DNA from: Elusimicrobiota bacterium
GTDB taxonomy: Bacteria > Elusimicrobiota > Elusimicrobia > 2-02-FULL-39-32
Length of the DNA: 64,000 bases
Reading direction: 5' to 3'
Assembly (NCBI GenBank): GCA_016180425.1
Contig: JACPBF010000002.1
Coordinates: 1 to 64,000 of the forward strand
Shown: positions 19,690-29,252 of the stretch, piece after piece
Layout of the letters: every line of letters starts with the position of its first letter
Numbering within the stretch: the stretch's first letter is position 1
The notes under the pieces: model-generated
Seen by the model: only the letters and a program-made list of their open reading frames with translations
What the model was told of the DNA's origin: nothing
Database searches by the model: none
Program-made: the position numbers and the translations under genes

Positions 19690-19690
19690 T

Positions 19691-20854
19691 TTAAAAAAGC
19701 AGGATAAATCCTGTTATTAAAATATTTATAAAACTCCAAGGCAGTAAAAATTTCCAGGTAAATTCCATAAGCCTATCCACCCGCAACCTTGGGAATGTCC
19801 AGCGGAACCATAAAAATAAAAAAACCACAGCAAAACTTTTTAATAAAAACCAACTCCAGGATGGCAAAACCGGACCGCTGCCGCCGCCTAGAAAAAGCAC
19901 AGTGGTCAATCCGCTGGAAAGAAAAACATACGCGTATTCCGCTAAAAAGAAAAAGGAAAACTTCATGCCTGAATATTCCGTATGAAAACCAGCAACCAGT
20001 TCAGATTCAGCTTCTGCAATGTCAAAAGGGGTTCTATTGGTTTCAGCCACAGATGAGATCAAAAAAATAAGAAAAGCTATTTGTCCAACTATTGGATAAA
20101 AAATAAACCATCTAGGTAAGAGAGGGATTCCAGCCAAGCGCCAAAAACCAGTTTGAACATTTGCAATTGAGGTTAATTTAAGGGAGCCCACCATCATCAG
20201 GATTGGGACCACAGACAAAACTCTGGGAATTTCATAAGATACAGACTGCGCAGCTGACCTTAATCCTCCTAAAAGGGAATATTTGTTGCCAGAACCCCAG
20301 CCCGCCATAACAATGCCTAAAACTGAAAGTCCGGAGATTGCAAAAATATAAAGAATGCCAATATCTAAGTCTGCAGAGATTAAGCCCTCTCCAAAAGGAA
20401 GCGCCGCATAACAGAGGAATGCAGGCACAAATGCAACAATTGGAGCTAAGCGATGGACCCAGGGTTTGGCTTCAGCAGGAATAATATCTTCTTTTAATAA
20501 AAGTTTAATGGCATCCGCAATGGTTTGCGCCCATCCATGCCAGCCTCCGGTAAACATGGGTCCTAAACGATTTTGCATATGAGCAGAAACTTTTCTTTCC
20601 CACCACACCATAAACATGACCGCACCAGATATAAAACCTATCAGGATAGAACATTGGATAATCATGGAAAGAGTCGTGAGTAGAGCGGTTGGTATAGAAT
20701 TTTTTAAAGCAAAAGAAGATAGACATTGCCAAATTTTTGAGAAACGAGCGCCTATTTCGCCAATCGCTATGGAAATTCCAGCGCCAGCGCTTGCAATCCC
20801 AAAAAGTATTAAAGCGCTTCTTTTTTGGCTCTCATTCCAAACAGGAAGGATCAT
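19691..20854 (-). CDS. nuoH: NADH-quinone oxidoreductase subunit H
   Basis: Membrane subunit forming the quinone chamber. ERKVSAHMQNRLGP in the first loop and AEAESELVAGFHTEYSGM in the later loop are invariant signatures. About 60 residues precede the conserved region, including one extra hydrophobic segment, so the protein (387) is longer than the shortest homologues. Confidence 0.94.
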   Translation of the reverse strand: MILPVWNESQKRSALILFGIASAGAGISIAIGEIGARFSKIWQCLSSFALKNSIPTALLTTLSMIIQCSILIGFISGAVMFMVWWERKVSAHMQNRLGPMFTGGWHGWAQTIADAIKLLLKEDIIPAEAKPWVHRLAPIVAFVPAFLCYAALPFGEGLISADLDIGILYIFAISGLSVLGIVMAGWGSGNKYSLLGGLRSAAQSVSYEIPRVLSVVPILMMVGSLKLTSIANVQTGFWRLAGIPLLPRWFIFYPIVGQIAFLIFLISSVAETNRTPFDIAEAESELVAGFHTEYSGMKFSFFFLAEYAYVFLSSGLTTVLFLGGGSGPVLPSWSWFLLKSFAVVFLFLWFRWTFPRLRVDRLMEFTWKFLLPWSFINILITGFILLF

Positions 20855-20856
20855 GG

Positions 20857-21987
20857 TTAGCGGTCCACCTCTCCTAAAACAATATCTATGCTGCCTAAAA
20901 TTGCAATCACATCCGCTACCTTCATTCCTACTAAAATTTCTTGTAATACAGCCAAGTTAATAAAGGAAGGAGGTCTTACATGCACACGGTAAGGTTTATC
21001 TCCTCCATCAGATACTAGGTAAATCCCTAACATGCCTCTGGGAGCTTCAATTTGCGCGTAAACCTCTCCCATGGGCGGGCGGATGATTCTTGGCACCTTT
21101 GCATTACATTCACCTTCTGGCAATAGGTCAAGAGCTTGTTCAATAATTTTTACAGATTCTTTCATCTCCTCTATCCTTACCCAATACCGGTCCCAGCAAT
21201 CCCCATTTTTTCCTGTAGGAATGGAAAAATTAAATTTTTCATAAAGGCAGTAAGGCGCATCTTTTCTTAAATCAAAGCGGTAGCTGCTGCCGCGCAAATT
21301 CGGGCCGGAAATGCCATAACTGATTGCCAATGGTTGTGGAAGGATGCCAATATTTTTTGTCCGATCCTGGAATATTGGGTTTTCTGTGAGCAGCGTGTCA
21401 TATTCTATAAATCTAGGCTTCATCCATTCTAAAAAAGAACGACATCTTCCAATCCAATCCTTGGGCAAATCTGCCATGACCCCGCCAATCCGTATATAGT
21501 TATAGGTCATTCTTGCGCCGGAAACTTCTTCAAAAAGATCCAAAATTTTTTCTCGTTCTCTAAAGGCATAAAGAAAAGGGGTGTAAGCTCCAATATCAAT
21601 TCCATAGGTTCCAAAAAATACAAGGTGTGAGGCGATCCTATTGAGCTCTACCATAATCACTCTTAAAATTTGACCTCTGGCTGGGACCTCAATTTGCATT
21701 AATTTCTCAACAGCTAAAGCCCAGACTAAATTGTTAGACATAGCCGCAAGATAGTCCCAACGGTCAGAAATCACCAGCATTTGCGGATAAGTTCTATTTT
21801 CAGCTAGTTTTTCAGTGCCGCGATGCAGGTATCCCACATCTGGCTGGGCTGAAGTAATGACTTCTCCATCCATTTTAAGGATAACGCGTAAAACTCCATG
21901 GGTAGAAGGGTGCTGGGGTCCAAGATTTAATATCATCTCTTCTGTTTTTGAATCTTGACCTTGTATTCTTAAAATTTCTGTATTCAT
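20857..21987 (-). CDS. nuoD: NADH-quinone oxidoreductase subunit D
   Basis: 49-kDa-type subunit that binds quinone against NuoB. NLGPQHPSTHGVLR at the N-terminus and YLHRGTEKLAE carry the conserved histidine region; GSSYRFDLRKDAPYCLY follows. 376 residues, not fused to nuoC, which is a separate gene upstream across an unusual 118-base gap. Confidence 0.95.
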   Translation of the reverse strand: MNTEILRIQGQDSKTEEMILNLGPQHPSTHGVLRVILKMDGEVITSAQPDVGYLHRGTEKLAENRTYPQMLVISDRWDYLAAMSNNLVWALAVEKLMQIEVPARGQILRVIMVELNRIASHLVFFGTYGIDIGAYTPFLYAFREREKILDLFEEVSGARMTYNYIRIGGVMADLPKDWIGRCRSFLEWMKPRFIEYDTLLTENPIFQDRTKNIGILPQPLAISYGISGPNLRGSSYRFDLRKDAPYCLYEKFNFSIPTGKNGDCWDRYWVRIEEMKESVKIIEQALDLLPEGECNAKVPRIIRPPMGEVYAQIEAPRGMLGIYLVSDGGDKPYRVHVRPPSFINLAVLQEILVGMKVADVIAILGSIDIVLGEVDR

Positions 21988-22050
21988 ATTTTTATAAAAA
22001 TAATGGTCTCATTACTATTTTTTTGTCGGACACTGATGCCTTGAGAGGAT

Positions 22051-22078
22051 ATTATATCTATTTAATTCATTTGTAATA
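22051..22078 (-). promoter_or_regulatory. Possible internal promoter between nuoC and nuoD
   Basis: The 118-base gap 21988-22105 is the only real break in the nuo run. A perfect TATAAT (22051-22056, minus strand) has TATTAC 16 bases upstream, which is only a weak -35. It could give the nuoD-N segment extra transcription. Confidence 0.3.
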
Positions 22079-22105
22079 GGCGCGATTTTCATAGTAGGTA
22101 TTTTT

Positions 22106-22630
22106 CTAATCATCATACCTGTCTGGGATATGCACATAATCTTTGCGCAAAGGCCAGCCCGGGAAACCTTCCCACATTAGGATTCTAGAACAATTAGGAT
22201 GGCCCTCAAATTTAACTCCAAACATGTCATACACTTCTCTTTCCTGCCAATCACTTGTCTTCCAAACTTGAATGACTGAACTTAAAACCGGATTTTCTCT
22301 CTGAAGAGAGATTTTAACCACAATCGAGTGGCGGTGTTTGAAAGAATAAAGATGATAAACAACCTCGATCCTAATGGGTTCTTGCGGATTAACTTTAGCG
22401 TAATCCAAGGCTGTAACAAAGGTTAAATAATCAAAAGAAAGGTTTTCCTCATTTTTCAAAAAATTTGCAAATTCAAGCCAGAGTTCAGAAGGGCACTGAA
22501 GATAAAGATGAGGATCTCTATAAGGTTTACCCTCATGAGCCGGAGCTGCATGCGGACTTTGAGGATAAGGAATCTCTGTAATATTTTTATATTGCGCTTG
22601 AATAATTGAAAACATCTCTTGCGGAGTCAT
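22106..22630 (-). CDS. nuoC: NADH-quinone oxidoreductase subunit C
   Basis: 30-kDa-type peripheral-arm subunit. The C-terminal signature [16 protein letters not shown] and the following [11 protein letters not shown] are diagnostic. 174 residues. Follows nuoB by 8 bases. Confidence 0.94.
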   Translation of the reverse strand: MTPQEMFSIIQAQYKNITEIPYPQSPHAAPAHEGKPYRDPHLYLQCPSELWLEFANFLKNEENLSFDYLTFVTALDYAKVNPQEPIRIEVVYHLYSFKHRHSIVVKISLQRENPVLSSVIQVWKTSDWQEREVYDMFGVKFEGHPNCSRILMWEGFPGWPLRKDYVHIPDRYDD

Positions 22631-22638
22631 TTTTTAGA

Positions 22639-23178
22639 TTAGTCTCTTACTTTGGATAAGGGAGGAAGTTCAATATTTTTAAGAATTGACATTTTTTCTA
22701 TTTTTTTTTGCAGCTCGATTAAGCCATATTGCAGCGCTTCTGGCCTGGGCGGGCATCCTGGGATATAAATGTCCACTGGAATAATTTTATCCACCCCTTT
22801 ACAGACTGAATAGGAATCATAATAAGGTCCGCCTTTATTGGCGCAAGCTCCCATGGAGATCACCCATCTGGGAGCAGGCATTTGGTGGTACAGTCTCTCA
22901 ATCATTGGAGCCATTTTTTTTACCACAGTTCCCGCAATAATCATTAAGTCAGATTGTCTGGGAGTGGGTCTTGGGATCACTCCAAACCGGTCAAAATCAA
23001 AACGGCTGGCATAAGAGCCCATCATTTCTATGGCGCAGCAGGCCAAGCCAAAGGTCATTGGCCATACAGAAGATTTTCTTGCCCAGTTAATAAAATAGTC
23101 AACAGTGGAAATAACTAATTTTCCCCCAGGCATATTAAAAACTGTGCTTGGCAATTTTTCTAAAAATCTTTGATTCAT
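22639..23178 (-). CDS. nuoB: NADH-quinone oxidoreductase subunit B (N2 cluster)
   Basis: Binds the terminal 4Fe-4S cluster N2 with the adjacent cysteines of [11 protein letters not shown], the cysteine of [10 protein letters not shown] and that of [12 protein letters not shown], all present. I start at the ATG at 23178, 4 bases after nuoA stops; an earlier in-frame start would overlap nuoA. 179 residues. Confidence 0.94.
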   Translation of the reverse strand: MNQRFLEKLPSTVFNMPGGKLVISTVDYFINWARKSSVWPMTFGLACCAIEMMGSYASRFDFDRFGVIPRPTPRQSDLMIIAGTVVKKMAPMIERLYHQMPAPRWVISMGACANKGGPYYDSYSVCKGVDKIIPVDIYIPGCPPRPEALQYGLIELQKKIEKMSILKNIELPPLSKVRD

Positions 23179-23182
23179 GAAT

Positions 23183-23563
23183 TTATTGTTCCCATTTAAG
23201 AGCGCTTTTTCTCCAAGCATAGATTAAACCTATAAAAAGAATCGCGATAAAAAGCACCATTTCAAAAAAACCAATGACTCCTAAACTTTTGTAAGCCACT
23301 GCCCAAGGATAAATAAAAAGAGTTTCCACGTCAAAAATTACAAATAGCAAGGCAAATAGATAAAACCGGACATTCATCTGCGCAAAAGAGCTGCCTATGG
23401 GTTCAGAACCGCATTCATAAGTGGTTGGGAATAGAGGATCATTATTGCGCGTGCGCAAGAGCCAAGCAAGAAAAAGAGAAAATGACGCAAAAAATAAGCC
23501 AAATAAGAGGAAGACTCCTATTTGTCCATAATCTTTTAAATAGGGAAACTGATTTGGAATCAT
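23183..23563 (-). CDS. nuoA: NADH-quinone oxidoreductase subunit A
   Basis: Three-helix subunit of 126 residues with the conserved [21 protein letters not shown] loop and [16 protein letters not shown]. First gene of the complex I run, 4 bases after the quinone methyltransferase. Confidence 0.94.
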   Translation of the reverse strand: MIPNQFPYLKDYGQIGVFLLFGLFFASFSLFLAWLLRTRNNDPLFPTTYECGSEPIGSSFAQMNVRFYLFALLFVIFDVETLFIYPWAVAYKSLGVIGFFEMVLFIAILFIGLIYAWRKSALKWEQ

Positions 23564-23567
23564 TTTT

Positions 23568-24302
23568 TTAATTACTCGCCATATGAATAACCGCCATTCC
23601 TTTAGTTAAACTCATGTAAGAGACATCCTTGAATTTTGCTTCTCTTAAAATTTTAGAAAAATCCTCTGGTTTTCCAAACTGCAATATTGTTTCAGACAAA
23701 TAATCCTTTGACCAAGAACTTTTAAAAATGGTTTTGCCCGCTAAGGGCAGCAGGGTCTTTAGGTAAATTTTATGCAAGATAGGAAGGAAAATGCCCTCTG
23801 GGGCAACCAGTTCCAAGAGAAAAATTTTTCCTTCCGGCTTTAAGATTCTTTTAATTTCAAATAGAACTTCTTTCATCACTTTTTTTACGTTCCTTAGTAA
23901 AAACGCGCTGATCACAAAGTCTATTGAATTTGAAGAACATGGCACCTTAGTTCCATTTGCCTGAAGCAATTGGATGCGCGCTTCAGACGGGTTCAATAAA
24001 AGTTTCTTTTTTGCTTTATTTAACATGGGTTGGGATAGATCAATGCCTAAAAAAACAGGATGATTTTTTCCCAAACCAGTCCTCAAACAATCAAAGATCA
24101 AATCCCCGGTGCCAGTGCCCAGGTCTAGAATTTTTTTATCTTTAAGCTCAAACTTATTTAAAAGTTGGATCAGAGATTTTCTCCAGAGCTGATCCAATCC
24201 CAACGACGCTATTTTATTAAAGCTATCGTACCTTTCTGCTAATCCATCAAAAAGGATTTTAACCTTTTCAGGATCTGGAGAACTAGGGGAAGGGTGGTTC
24301 AA
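23568..24302 (-). CDS. ubiE: Demethylmenaquinone/ubiquinone C-methyltransferase
   Basis: SAM-dependent methyltransferase that finishes the quinone ring. The UbiE/MenG signature YDSFNKIASLGLDQLWR opens the enzyme, motif I is DLGTGTGDLIFD, and later FVISAFLLRNV and RILKPEGKIFLLE. 244 residues. In front of the nuo genes, it ties quinone synthesis to the quinone-reducing complex; menaquinone is the likelier product in such organisms (inference). Confidence 0.9.
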   Translation of the reverse strand: MNHPSPSSPDPEKVKILFDGLAERYDSFNKIASLGLDQLWRKSLIQLLNKFELKDKKILDLGTGTGDLIFDCLRTGLGKNHPVFLGIDLSQPMLNKAKKKLLLNPSEARIQLLQANGTKVPCSSNSIDFVISAFLLRNVKKVMKEVLFEIKRILKPEGKIFLLELVAPEGIFLPILHKIYLKTLLPLAGKTIFKSSWSKDYLSETILQFGKPEDFSKILREAKFKDVSYMSLTKGMAVIHMASN

Positions 24303-24368
24303 GGTTCCAAAGTCGTCCCTAAAAGGGCGCTGAAAGATGATAGAGAAGAGAACAGTTTATACTATTGT

Positions 24369-24548
24369 TTAAAGATCTTCAGCTCCTAGAGTTTTTTTCC
24401 CTCCAGCAGCCTTAACCTTTTCTATTGACTCTTTTACAATAGTCTCTACCTTAACGGAAAGAGAATTAATATAGTCCATCCCTGTTCGGTATCCGGATTC
24501 TTTTACTAATTTTTTTATTTTACTTACCACAATATAATTTTCTGCCAT
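24369..24548 (-). CDS. Single-domain bacterial histone-fold protein
   Basis: A 59-residue frame with an ATG preceded by a GAGGTGGTG ribosome site. The sequence opens with VVSKIKKLVKESG, continues as a central helix DYINSLSVKVETIVKESI and ends with the GGKKTLGAEDL segment. From memory this is the layout of bacterial histones of the Bdellovibrio Bd0055 type: short helix, long helix, and an R/KKT-L-x-x-x-D-L end equivalent to the DNA-contacting loop and last helix. No paired second fold is present, so it would dimerise. It lies alone between sir and ubiE. Alternative: another small ribbon or helix DNA-binding protein. Confidence 0.7.
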   Translation of the reverse strand: MAENYIVVSKIKKLVKESGYRTGMDYINSLSVKVETIVKESIEKVKAAGGKKTLGAEDL

Positions 24549-24602
24549 TTTAAATCACCACCTCTTTATTAATTTTTTACATCATACATGATCTGATAAA
24601 AA

Positions 24603-26381
24603 TTAAGCTGCGCATTCTCCTTTGCCAAGGTTGAGTTTAAATTCTCCCGGCTCGCCCCAATCAGAATAGAATTGAGCGTCTAGTGTTTCTGGCAGGCGGC
24701 TGAGAGGCTCTAAATTAAGGCGTAAAAAATCTAATCCCACTCTTCCCACAAAGTCTTTAAATTTTTCATTATTTTTTTTATTTTGTTTATAGAGTTCCAG
24801 CAATTTTTCCACAACCAAAGGGATTTTTTTAGCAGGCACTCTTAAAAATTGTGATGCGTATTTTGTCTCTTCCAGATTAAGATTGCCGCCCAGGAGCATG
24901 GTGTAGGTGGGCACTTGATGGCCGCCCACTGCTTTAGAGCCTCCGTAAAATCCTATATCTGCAATATGGTGCTGCCCGCAGGAATTTGGACAGCCTGATA
25001 TTTTAATTTTAAGTTCTTTTAAATCCGCATCTTGGGCAAGGCCATTATTAAAAAGTTTACCTAAGGCAGTGGCCAGTCCTCTTGAGGAAGTAATCCCTAA
25101 CTGGCAGGTATCTCCTCCTGGACAGCAGGTAATATCCGCCAGTCTTTCCGCTGAAGCCAGGTGAATGCCGGCATTTTTTAAACCTTGATAAAAAGTATAG
25201 AGGAGCTCATCTTTGATCCAGCGCGCAATCAGATTTTGTTGAACTGTGGTATAAAGTAAACCATTGCCAAATTTTTCAACCAGTTCAGCTAAGGCGCTCA
25301 GTTGGGAAGAATGAATATCCCCCAAAGGCAATCTAATCGTTACAATGTTATAGCCTTTTTGTTTTTGCCCAATAACATTTGTAGATTTCCAACGCAGATA
25401 ACTAGAGTCTGGTGTTTCTGTAAGATACGGGCTGGAAGTTTGCGGTTGGGGCTCTTCAAAGAGTTCAATTTCTGGATAATTATTATTTTTAAAAGTTTCT
25501 CTTATCGCTAGAACTCGTTTTTTAAATTCATCTAAACCGATTTTTTCAATCAGAAATTTGATTCGCGCCATGTTTCTATATTTTCTGCCATAATCCCAGT
25601 CTCGGTTAAAAATAAAAATAGCAGCATGGATGGTTCGCAAGAAATCGCTAATCGGAGTAAAATCTTCTAAGAGTCTAGCCACTTTAGGATAAGAGCCTAA
25701 CCCGCCTCCCACATAGATCTTAAATCCGCGAATTTCTTTTCCGTTAATTTTTTTTATCTCTGCTAAGCAGCCTAAGTCATGCATGGGGATGAGTCCCCTG
25801 TCAGCCTGGCTTGCAGAAAACGCTATTTTAAATTTACGAGGCAGGTTTTGACATACAGGATTTCTTAAAAAAAATCTGGAGCAGGCTTCAGCGTAAGGGA
25901 AAACATCAAAAATTTCATCTTGCGCTACTCCAGAAAGAGGATCTGCGGTAACATTGCGCACTGTATTAGCGCAGGCTTCTCTTGTGGTCAGGCCAGCCTC
26001 CGCCAAACGAGACATGCATTCAGGAATTTTTTCTAGTTTGACAAAATGAAACTGAATGTCTTGGCGGGTTGTCACATGGCTGATTCCTACCCGATCTTCT
26101 CCAGCAACTTGATCTGAAAGTTCCGCTAAAACCAAAGCTTGATCTTTTGTCAATCTCCCCCAAGGGATTTTAACCCGAACCATTTGAATGTTTGGTTTTT
26201 GCTTTTGGCCATAGATCCCTCTTTGCAGGCGATATTTTTTAAAGTCATCTTCAGAAACTGTTCCTTGACGGAGTTTCTCAATCTCATTTGTCATTTCTAA
26301 AATATCTGCTTGATATTTTGGAATTTCACTAACCGCGCCTGAAGTTAGATTCTTTAATTTTGAATCAGTCTCTAATGCCAT
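24603..26381 (-). CDS. Siroheme sulfite/nitrite reductase, ferredoxin type
   Basis: Six-electron reduction of sulfite to sulfide, or nitrite to ammonia, using siroheme coupled to a 4Fe-4S cluster. The cluster ligands are visible as TCCPGGDTC and ISGCPNSCGQH; the duplicated ferrite-reductase half-domains and the VTTRQDIQFHF block are also present. 592 residues. With cysD, cysN and a ferredoxin gene close by, sulfite is the likelier substrate, but the family includes nitrite reductases that cannot be told apart by eye. Confidence 0.85.
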   Translation of the reverse strand: MALETDSKLKNLTSGAVSEIPKYQADILEMTNEIEKLRQGTVSEDDFKKYRLQRGIYGQKQKPNIQMVRVKIPWGRLTKDQALVLAELSDQVAGEDRVGISHVTTRQDIQFHFVKLEKIPECMSRLAEAGLTTREACANTVRNVTADPLSGVAQDEIFDVFPYAEACSRFFLRNPVCQNLPRKFKIAFSASQADRGLIPMHDLGCLAEIKKINGKEIRGFKIYVGGGLGSYPKVARLLEDFTPISDFLRTIHAAIFIFNRDWDYGRKYRNMARIKFLIEKIGLDEFKKRVLAIRETFKNNNYPEIELFEEPQPQTSSPYLTETPDSSYLRWKSTNVIGQKQKGYNIVTIRLPLGDIHSSQLSALAELVEKFGNGLLYTTVQQNLIARWIKDELLYTFYQGLKNAGIHLASAERLADITCCPGGDTCQLGITSSRGLATALGKLFNNGLAQDADLKELKIKISGCPNSCGQHHIADIGFYGGSKAVGGHQVPTYTMLLGGNLNLEETKYASQFLRVPAKKIPLVVEKLLELYKQNKKNNEKFKDFVGRVGLDFLRLNLEPLSRLPETLDAQFYSDWGEPGEFKLNLGKGECAA

Positions 26382-26469
26382 ATTCTTTCCTTATATAAGG
26401 GTCGCTCGCACCTTACTTTTATTGAAAGGTTTTCCAAAAAGAAGATGATGAACTAAAAGGTTCGAGGAT

Positions 26470-26730
26470 TTACTTTTTGAAGTAGTTCGCGTTAATATCT
26501 ATGAAGTTTTTCCACTGATCTGGAACTTGTTCATTTGGATAAATCGCTGTGACTGGACAAACCGCTTGGCAAGCGCCGCAATCTATGCAAGTATTTGGAT
26601 CAATATAAAGCTGTTCAGCGCTGGCAAATGTCCCTTCATTTTTTGTGGGATGAATACATTCTACTGGGCATACTTCTACGCATGCGGTATCTTTTACTCC
26701 TACACAAGGTTGAGCAATTGTATAAGCCAT
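26470..26730 (-). CDS. Seven-iron type ferredoxin
   Basis: Small electron carrier. N-terminal CVGVKDTACVEVCPVECI has the spaced cysteines of a 3Fe-4S plus 4Fe-4S ferredoxin, and the second motif is CIDCGACQAVCP. 86 residues; an AAGGAG site precedes the ATG. Probable electron donor for the reductase encoded just downstream. Confidence 0.88.
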   Translation of the reverse strand: MAYTIAQPCVGVKDTACVEVCPVECIHPTKNEGTFASAEQLYIDPNTCIDCGACQAVCPVTAIYPNEQVPDQWKNFIDINANYFKK

Positions 26731-26800
26731 TGGTTACGCTCCTTATTTTTACTAGAGTTAAGATGCCATAACATTTTTAAATTATGAGGCATCATGAAAA

Positions 26801-27307
26801 TTATTCTACTAAAATTTCTTCTGGTTGAAAAGGGGAATCTTCTTTTTCTCTGAACCAAGAGCAAGCTTCTTTAAATTGCCTTTGGTTCACAGCCACAATC
26901 AGATTAGACCAGCCGGCTAAATAAGGCTGAGAAGCGTCAATGGCGCTGGGTTTGGCCGGATGATCCGGATGTGAATGAAAAAGCCCAACCTGTTCTAACC
27001 CCTCTTTTTCCGCCAGAGCTATTTTAGAAAAATGTTCTTTTGGATCAATTAAAAATTCGTAACTTCCCCCTTTAAAAATTCTTTCTTTTGGCAGAGTTAC
27101 AACCCCAGCTGCCATTAGCTCTTTTAAACGAGCAGAATGTTTTTCATCTAAAATATTTTCCAAAGGCTCTAGTTTTGTAACTTTTGCTGTTTTTTGATCT
27201 AGCATGGTTCCAAAAAGAAGCCCGCAAACTTCTTTTGGATAACCTTCTTCGCACAGGTTTTTAAGTTTATTCCACTCTTTACGATCAAATATTAATTTTC
27301 TAGGCAT
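26801..27307 (-). CDS. JAMM/MPN+ metalloprotease (Mec-like)
   Basis: Zinc peptidase of the JAB/MPN family. The catalytic glutamate is in KEVCGLLFG (residue about 26) and the zinc motif HSHPDHPAKPSAID gives H-x-H-x(n)-S-x2-D. Bacterial members of this type release cysteine or trim sulfur-carrier proteins; a place between DUF971/Mrp and ferredoxin/sulfite reductase fits sulfur metabolism. Its start overlaps the end of the DUF971 gene by 16 bases. No ThiS/MoaD-type carrier gene is seen here. Confidence 0.78.
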   Translation of the reverse strand: MPRKLIFDRKEWNKLKNLCEEGYPKEVCGLLFGTMLDQKTAKVTKLEPLENILDEKHSARLKELMAAGVVTLPKERIFKGGSYEFLIDPKEHFSKIALAEKEGLEQVGLFHSHPDHPAKPSAIDASQPYLAGWSNLIVAVNQRQFKEACSWFREKEDSPFQPEEILVE

Positions 27308-27636
27308 AGTTTACAGGAACATATTTTTCTCAATAATTTAAAAGGATAAATGCCTGTGCTGTGGCCATCCTCAAATATAATACTCAAGGCATAGTTTCCT
27401 ATAATATTTACGTTTAATCCTTGAATAAGAGGCGCAACCTGTTTAGAATCAAGTACCTTTTTTCCAGAAAGCTCATCCACGCAAGCTGCGCAAGGACAGT
27501 GAATTCTAAGACGATAAAAAGTGTATTCGCTGATATGATCATCGGACCAGACAATATTTAAGCTTTTATTGCCAAGTTTTCTTATCTGTTTAGGTTCAGC
27601 TTCTTTTTTGTCTTTATAGTTTTGAATCATATTCAA
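27292..27636 (-). CDS. DUF971-domain protein
   Basis: 114 residues with the family pattern: SLNIVWSDDHISEYTFYRLRIHCPCAACVDEL at 30-61, then IGNYALSIIFEDGHSTGIYPFKLLR and a final cysteine pair CSCKLC. DUF971 proteins resemble the N-terminal domain of gamma-butyrobetaine hydroxylase and often neighbour Mrp, as here. Four cysteines in two C-x-C/C-x2-C groups suggest metal or Fe-S binding. Function not established. Confidence 0.8.
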   Translation of the reverse strand: MNMIQNYKDKKEAEPKQIRKLGNKSLNIVWSDDHISEYTFYRLRIHCPCAACVDELSGKKVLDSKQVAPLIQGLNVNIIGNYALSIIFEDGHSTGIYPFKLLRKICSCKLCLEN

Positions 27637-27642
27637 CGCGCT

Positions 27643-28722
27643 TTATGCTGGTTCTTCCACAATCTCTAATTTTTTTGATGTGAAATTCGCGATACTGATT
27701 TGCGCCGCAAGATTTCTTGCGATTTCAAGATAGATCTTAGCCGCAGGGGATTCAGGCTTAGCTAAGACAATAGGGTTTCCCTTATCTGCCTGCTCACGTA
27801 TGGAAGTTTCCAAAGGAATTTCTCCTAAGAATGGAATTCCTAGATTTTTACTGGCAGCTTTTACCCCTCCATAACCAAAAATCTCCTCTCTAGAGCCGCA
27901 ATGAGAGCAGAGGTGGTAACTCATGTTTTCAATGATTCCTAAAAGTTTTACATTGGTTTGTTGCAGCATCCTTAAGGTTTTCATGGAAATCATTAAACCC
28001 ACGTCCTGAGGAGTGGAAACAATCACAGCTCCTGCAAGAGAAACAGTTTGCACTAAAGTTAAATGCACATCCCCTGTTCCAGGAGGCAGATCCACAACTA
28101 GATAATCTAGTTCCCCCCACTCTACATCCACTAGAGACTGTTCCAAAGCCCTGTGAGCCATGGGACCTCTCCAAATAAGGGGCTGATCCCCTTGAGCGAA
28201 AAAACCCATGGACATGAATTTTATGCCATGAGCGATTTTGGGTTGTATTAAATTTTCACGGATCATGGGTTCACCCTGCTTGCCCATCATAATAGGAATG
28301 GAAGGTCCATAGATATCCGCATCCAAAAGACCCACCCTTGCCCCTTCCTTAGATAAAGCGCAGGCTAAATTAACGCTGACTGTGGACTTCCCCACTCCCC
28401 CTTTTCCTGAACCAATCGCAATAATGTTGCGAACATTTTTTAAAGCGTTTTTATTTAAAACTTGAGAAGCTCTAACCTCTGCTTTCATGGTTACTGTCAC
28501 CTGATCCACGCCTGAAAGAGCTTTTACTTTGTCCTGCGCTTCTTTTTGCAATAGATCTTTTACTGGACAAGCAGGTGTGGTTAGATGAATTTCAAATGCA
28601 ACATTTCCCTCACAAATCCTTAAATCTTTTATAAATCCCAAAGTAACAATATCCTTGTGCAGATCTGGATCTTGCACGGTTTTTAATGCTTCTAGAACTT
28701 GTTCCTTTGTCACCTGTCCCAT
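27643..28722 (-). CDS. mrp: Fe-S cluster carrier Mrp/ApbC with N-terminal MIP18 domain
   Basis: P-loop NTPase that carries and inserts Fe-S clusters. Residues 1-90 form a MIP18/DUF59 domain (VQDPDLHKDIVTLGFI, TTPACPVKD). The deviant Walker A GSGKGGVGKST lies near 108, and the C-x2-C cluster-binding pair near 273 is in HLCSHCGSREE. 359 residues. Placed directly after the suf genes, so it acts on clusters made by them. Confidence 0.92.
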   Translation of the reverse strand: MGQVTKEQVLEALKTVQDPDLHKDIVTLGFIKDLRICEGNVAFEIHLTTPACPVKDLLQKEAQDKVKALSGVDQVTVTMKAEVRASQVLNKNALKNVRNIIAIGSGKGGVGKSTVSVNLACALSKEGARVGLLDADIYGPSIPIMMGKQGEPMIRENLIQPKIAHGIKFMSMGFFAQGDQPLIWRGPMAHRALEQSLVDVEWGELDYLVVDLPPGTGDVHLTLVQTVSLAGAVIVSTPQDVGLMISMKTLRMLQQTNVKLLGIIENMSYHLCSHCGSREEIFGYGGVKAASKNLGIPFLGEIPLETSIREQADKGNPIVLAKPESPAAKIYLEIARNLAAQISIANFTSKKLEIVEEPA

Positions 28723-28802
28723 ATTTTCTCCTTAAACTTGAATTATTCAGATCAATGCGATAGTGTTTCCAAAATTTTTTTATCCTCACCCATTTCTTTT
28801 AC

Positions 28803-29147
28803 TTATAACATGCCTAACTGAAGTTTGGCTGCGTCGGTCATTTTATTCGGCTCCCAAGGCGGATCCCAGACAACTTCTACTCTTACTTCAGATACGCCCT
28901 CAATGGTTTTTACTTTTCGTTCCACTTCCGGCGGTAAAGAGCCAGCCACAGGGCATTGGGGTGAAGTAAGAGTCATTTCTATATTTACTTTTCCAGAAGG
29001 GTCTGTTTGAATTTTATAAATCAGGCCAAGCGCATAAATATCCACTGGAATTTCAGGATCATAACAGGATTTCAAAATCTCAATGACTTTCGATTCCAAA
29101 TCATTCTTACTTGTTTTTTGAGGTTCACTCTCTTGCATTGGATCCAT
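28803..29147 (-). CDS. sufT: MIP18-family Fe-S assembly protein SufT-like
   Basis: 114 residues consisting of one MIP18/DUF59 domain: SCYDPEIPVDIYALGLIYKI, EMTLTSPQCPVAGSLP with the conserved cysteine, and the C-terminal VWDPPWEPNKMTDAAKLQLGML typical of SufT/PaaD-like proteins. Lies between sufU and mrp. Helps mature Fe-S proteins; the exact partner cannot be read from sequence. Confidence 0.85.
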   Translation of the reverse strand: MDPMQESEPQKTSKNDLESKVIEILKSCYDPEIPVDIYALGLIYKIQTDPSGKVNIEMTLTSPQCPVAGSLPPEVERKVKTIEGVSEVRVEVVWDPPWEPNKMTDAAKLQLGML

Positions 29148-29252
29148 ATTTTCTTTTTAGTCTCCTAATTATTTTATTTATTAATCATTTTTGCTTTGGC
29201 ACTCATCTTGGTTATGAGTATCTTTCTTTGTTGGATATCAAATTACGGCATG

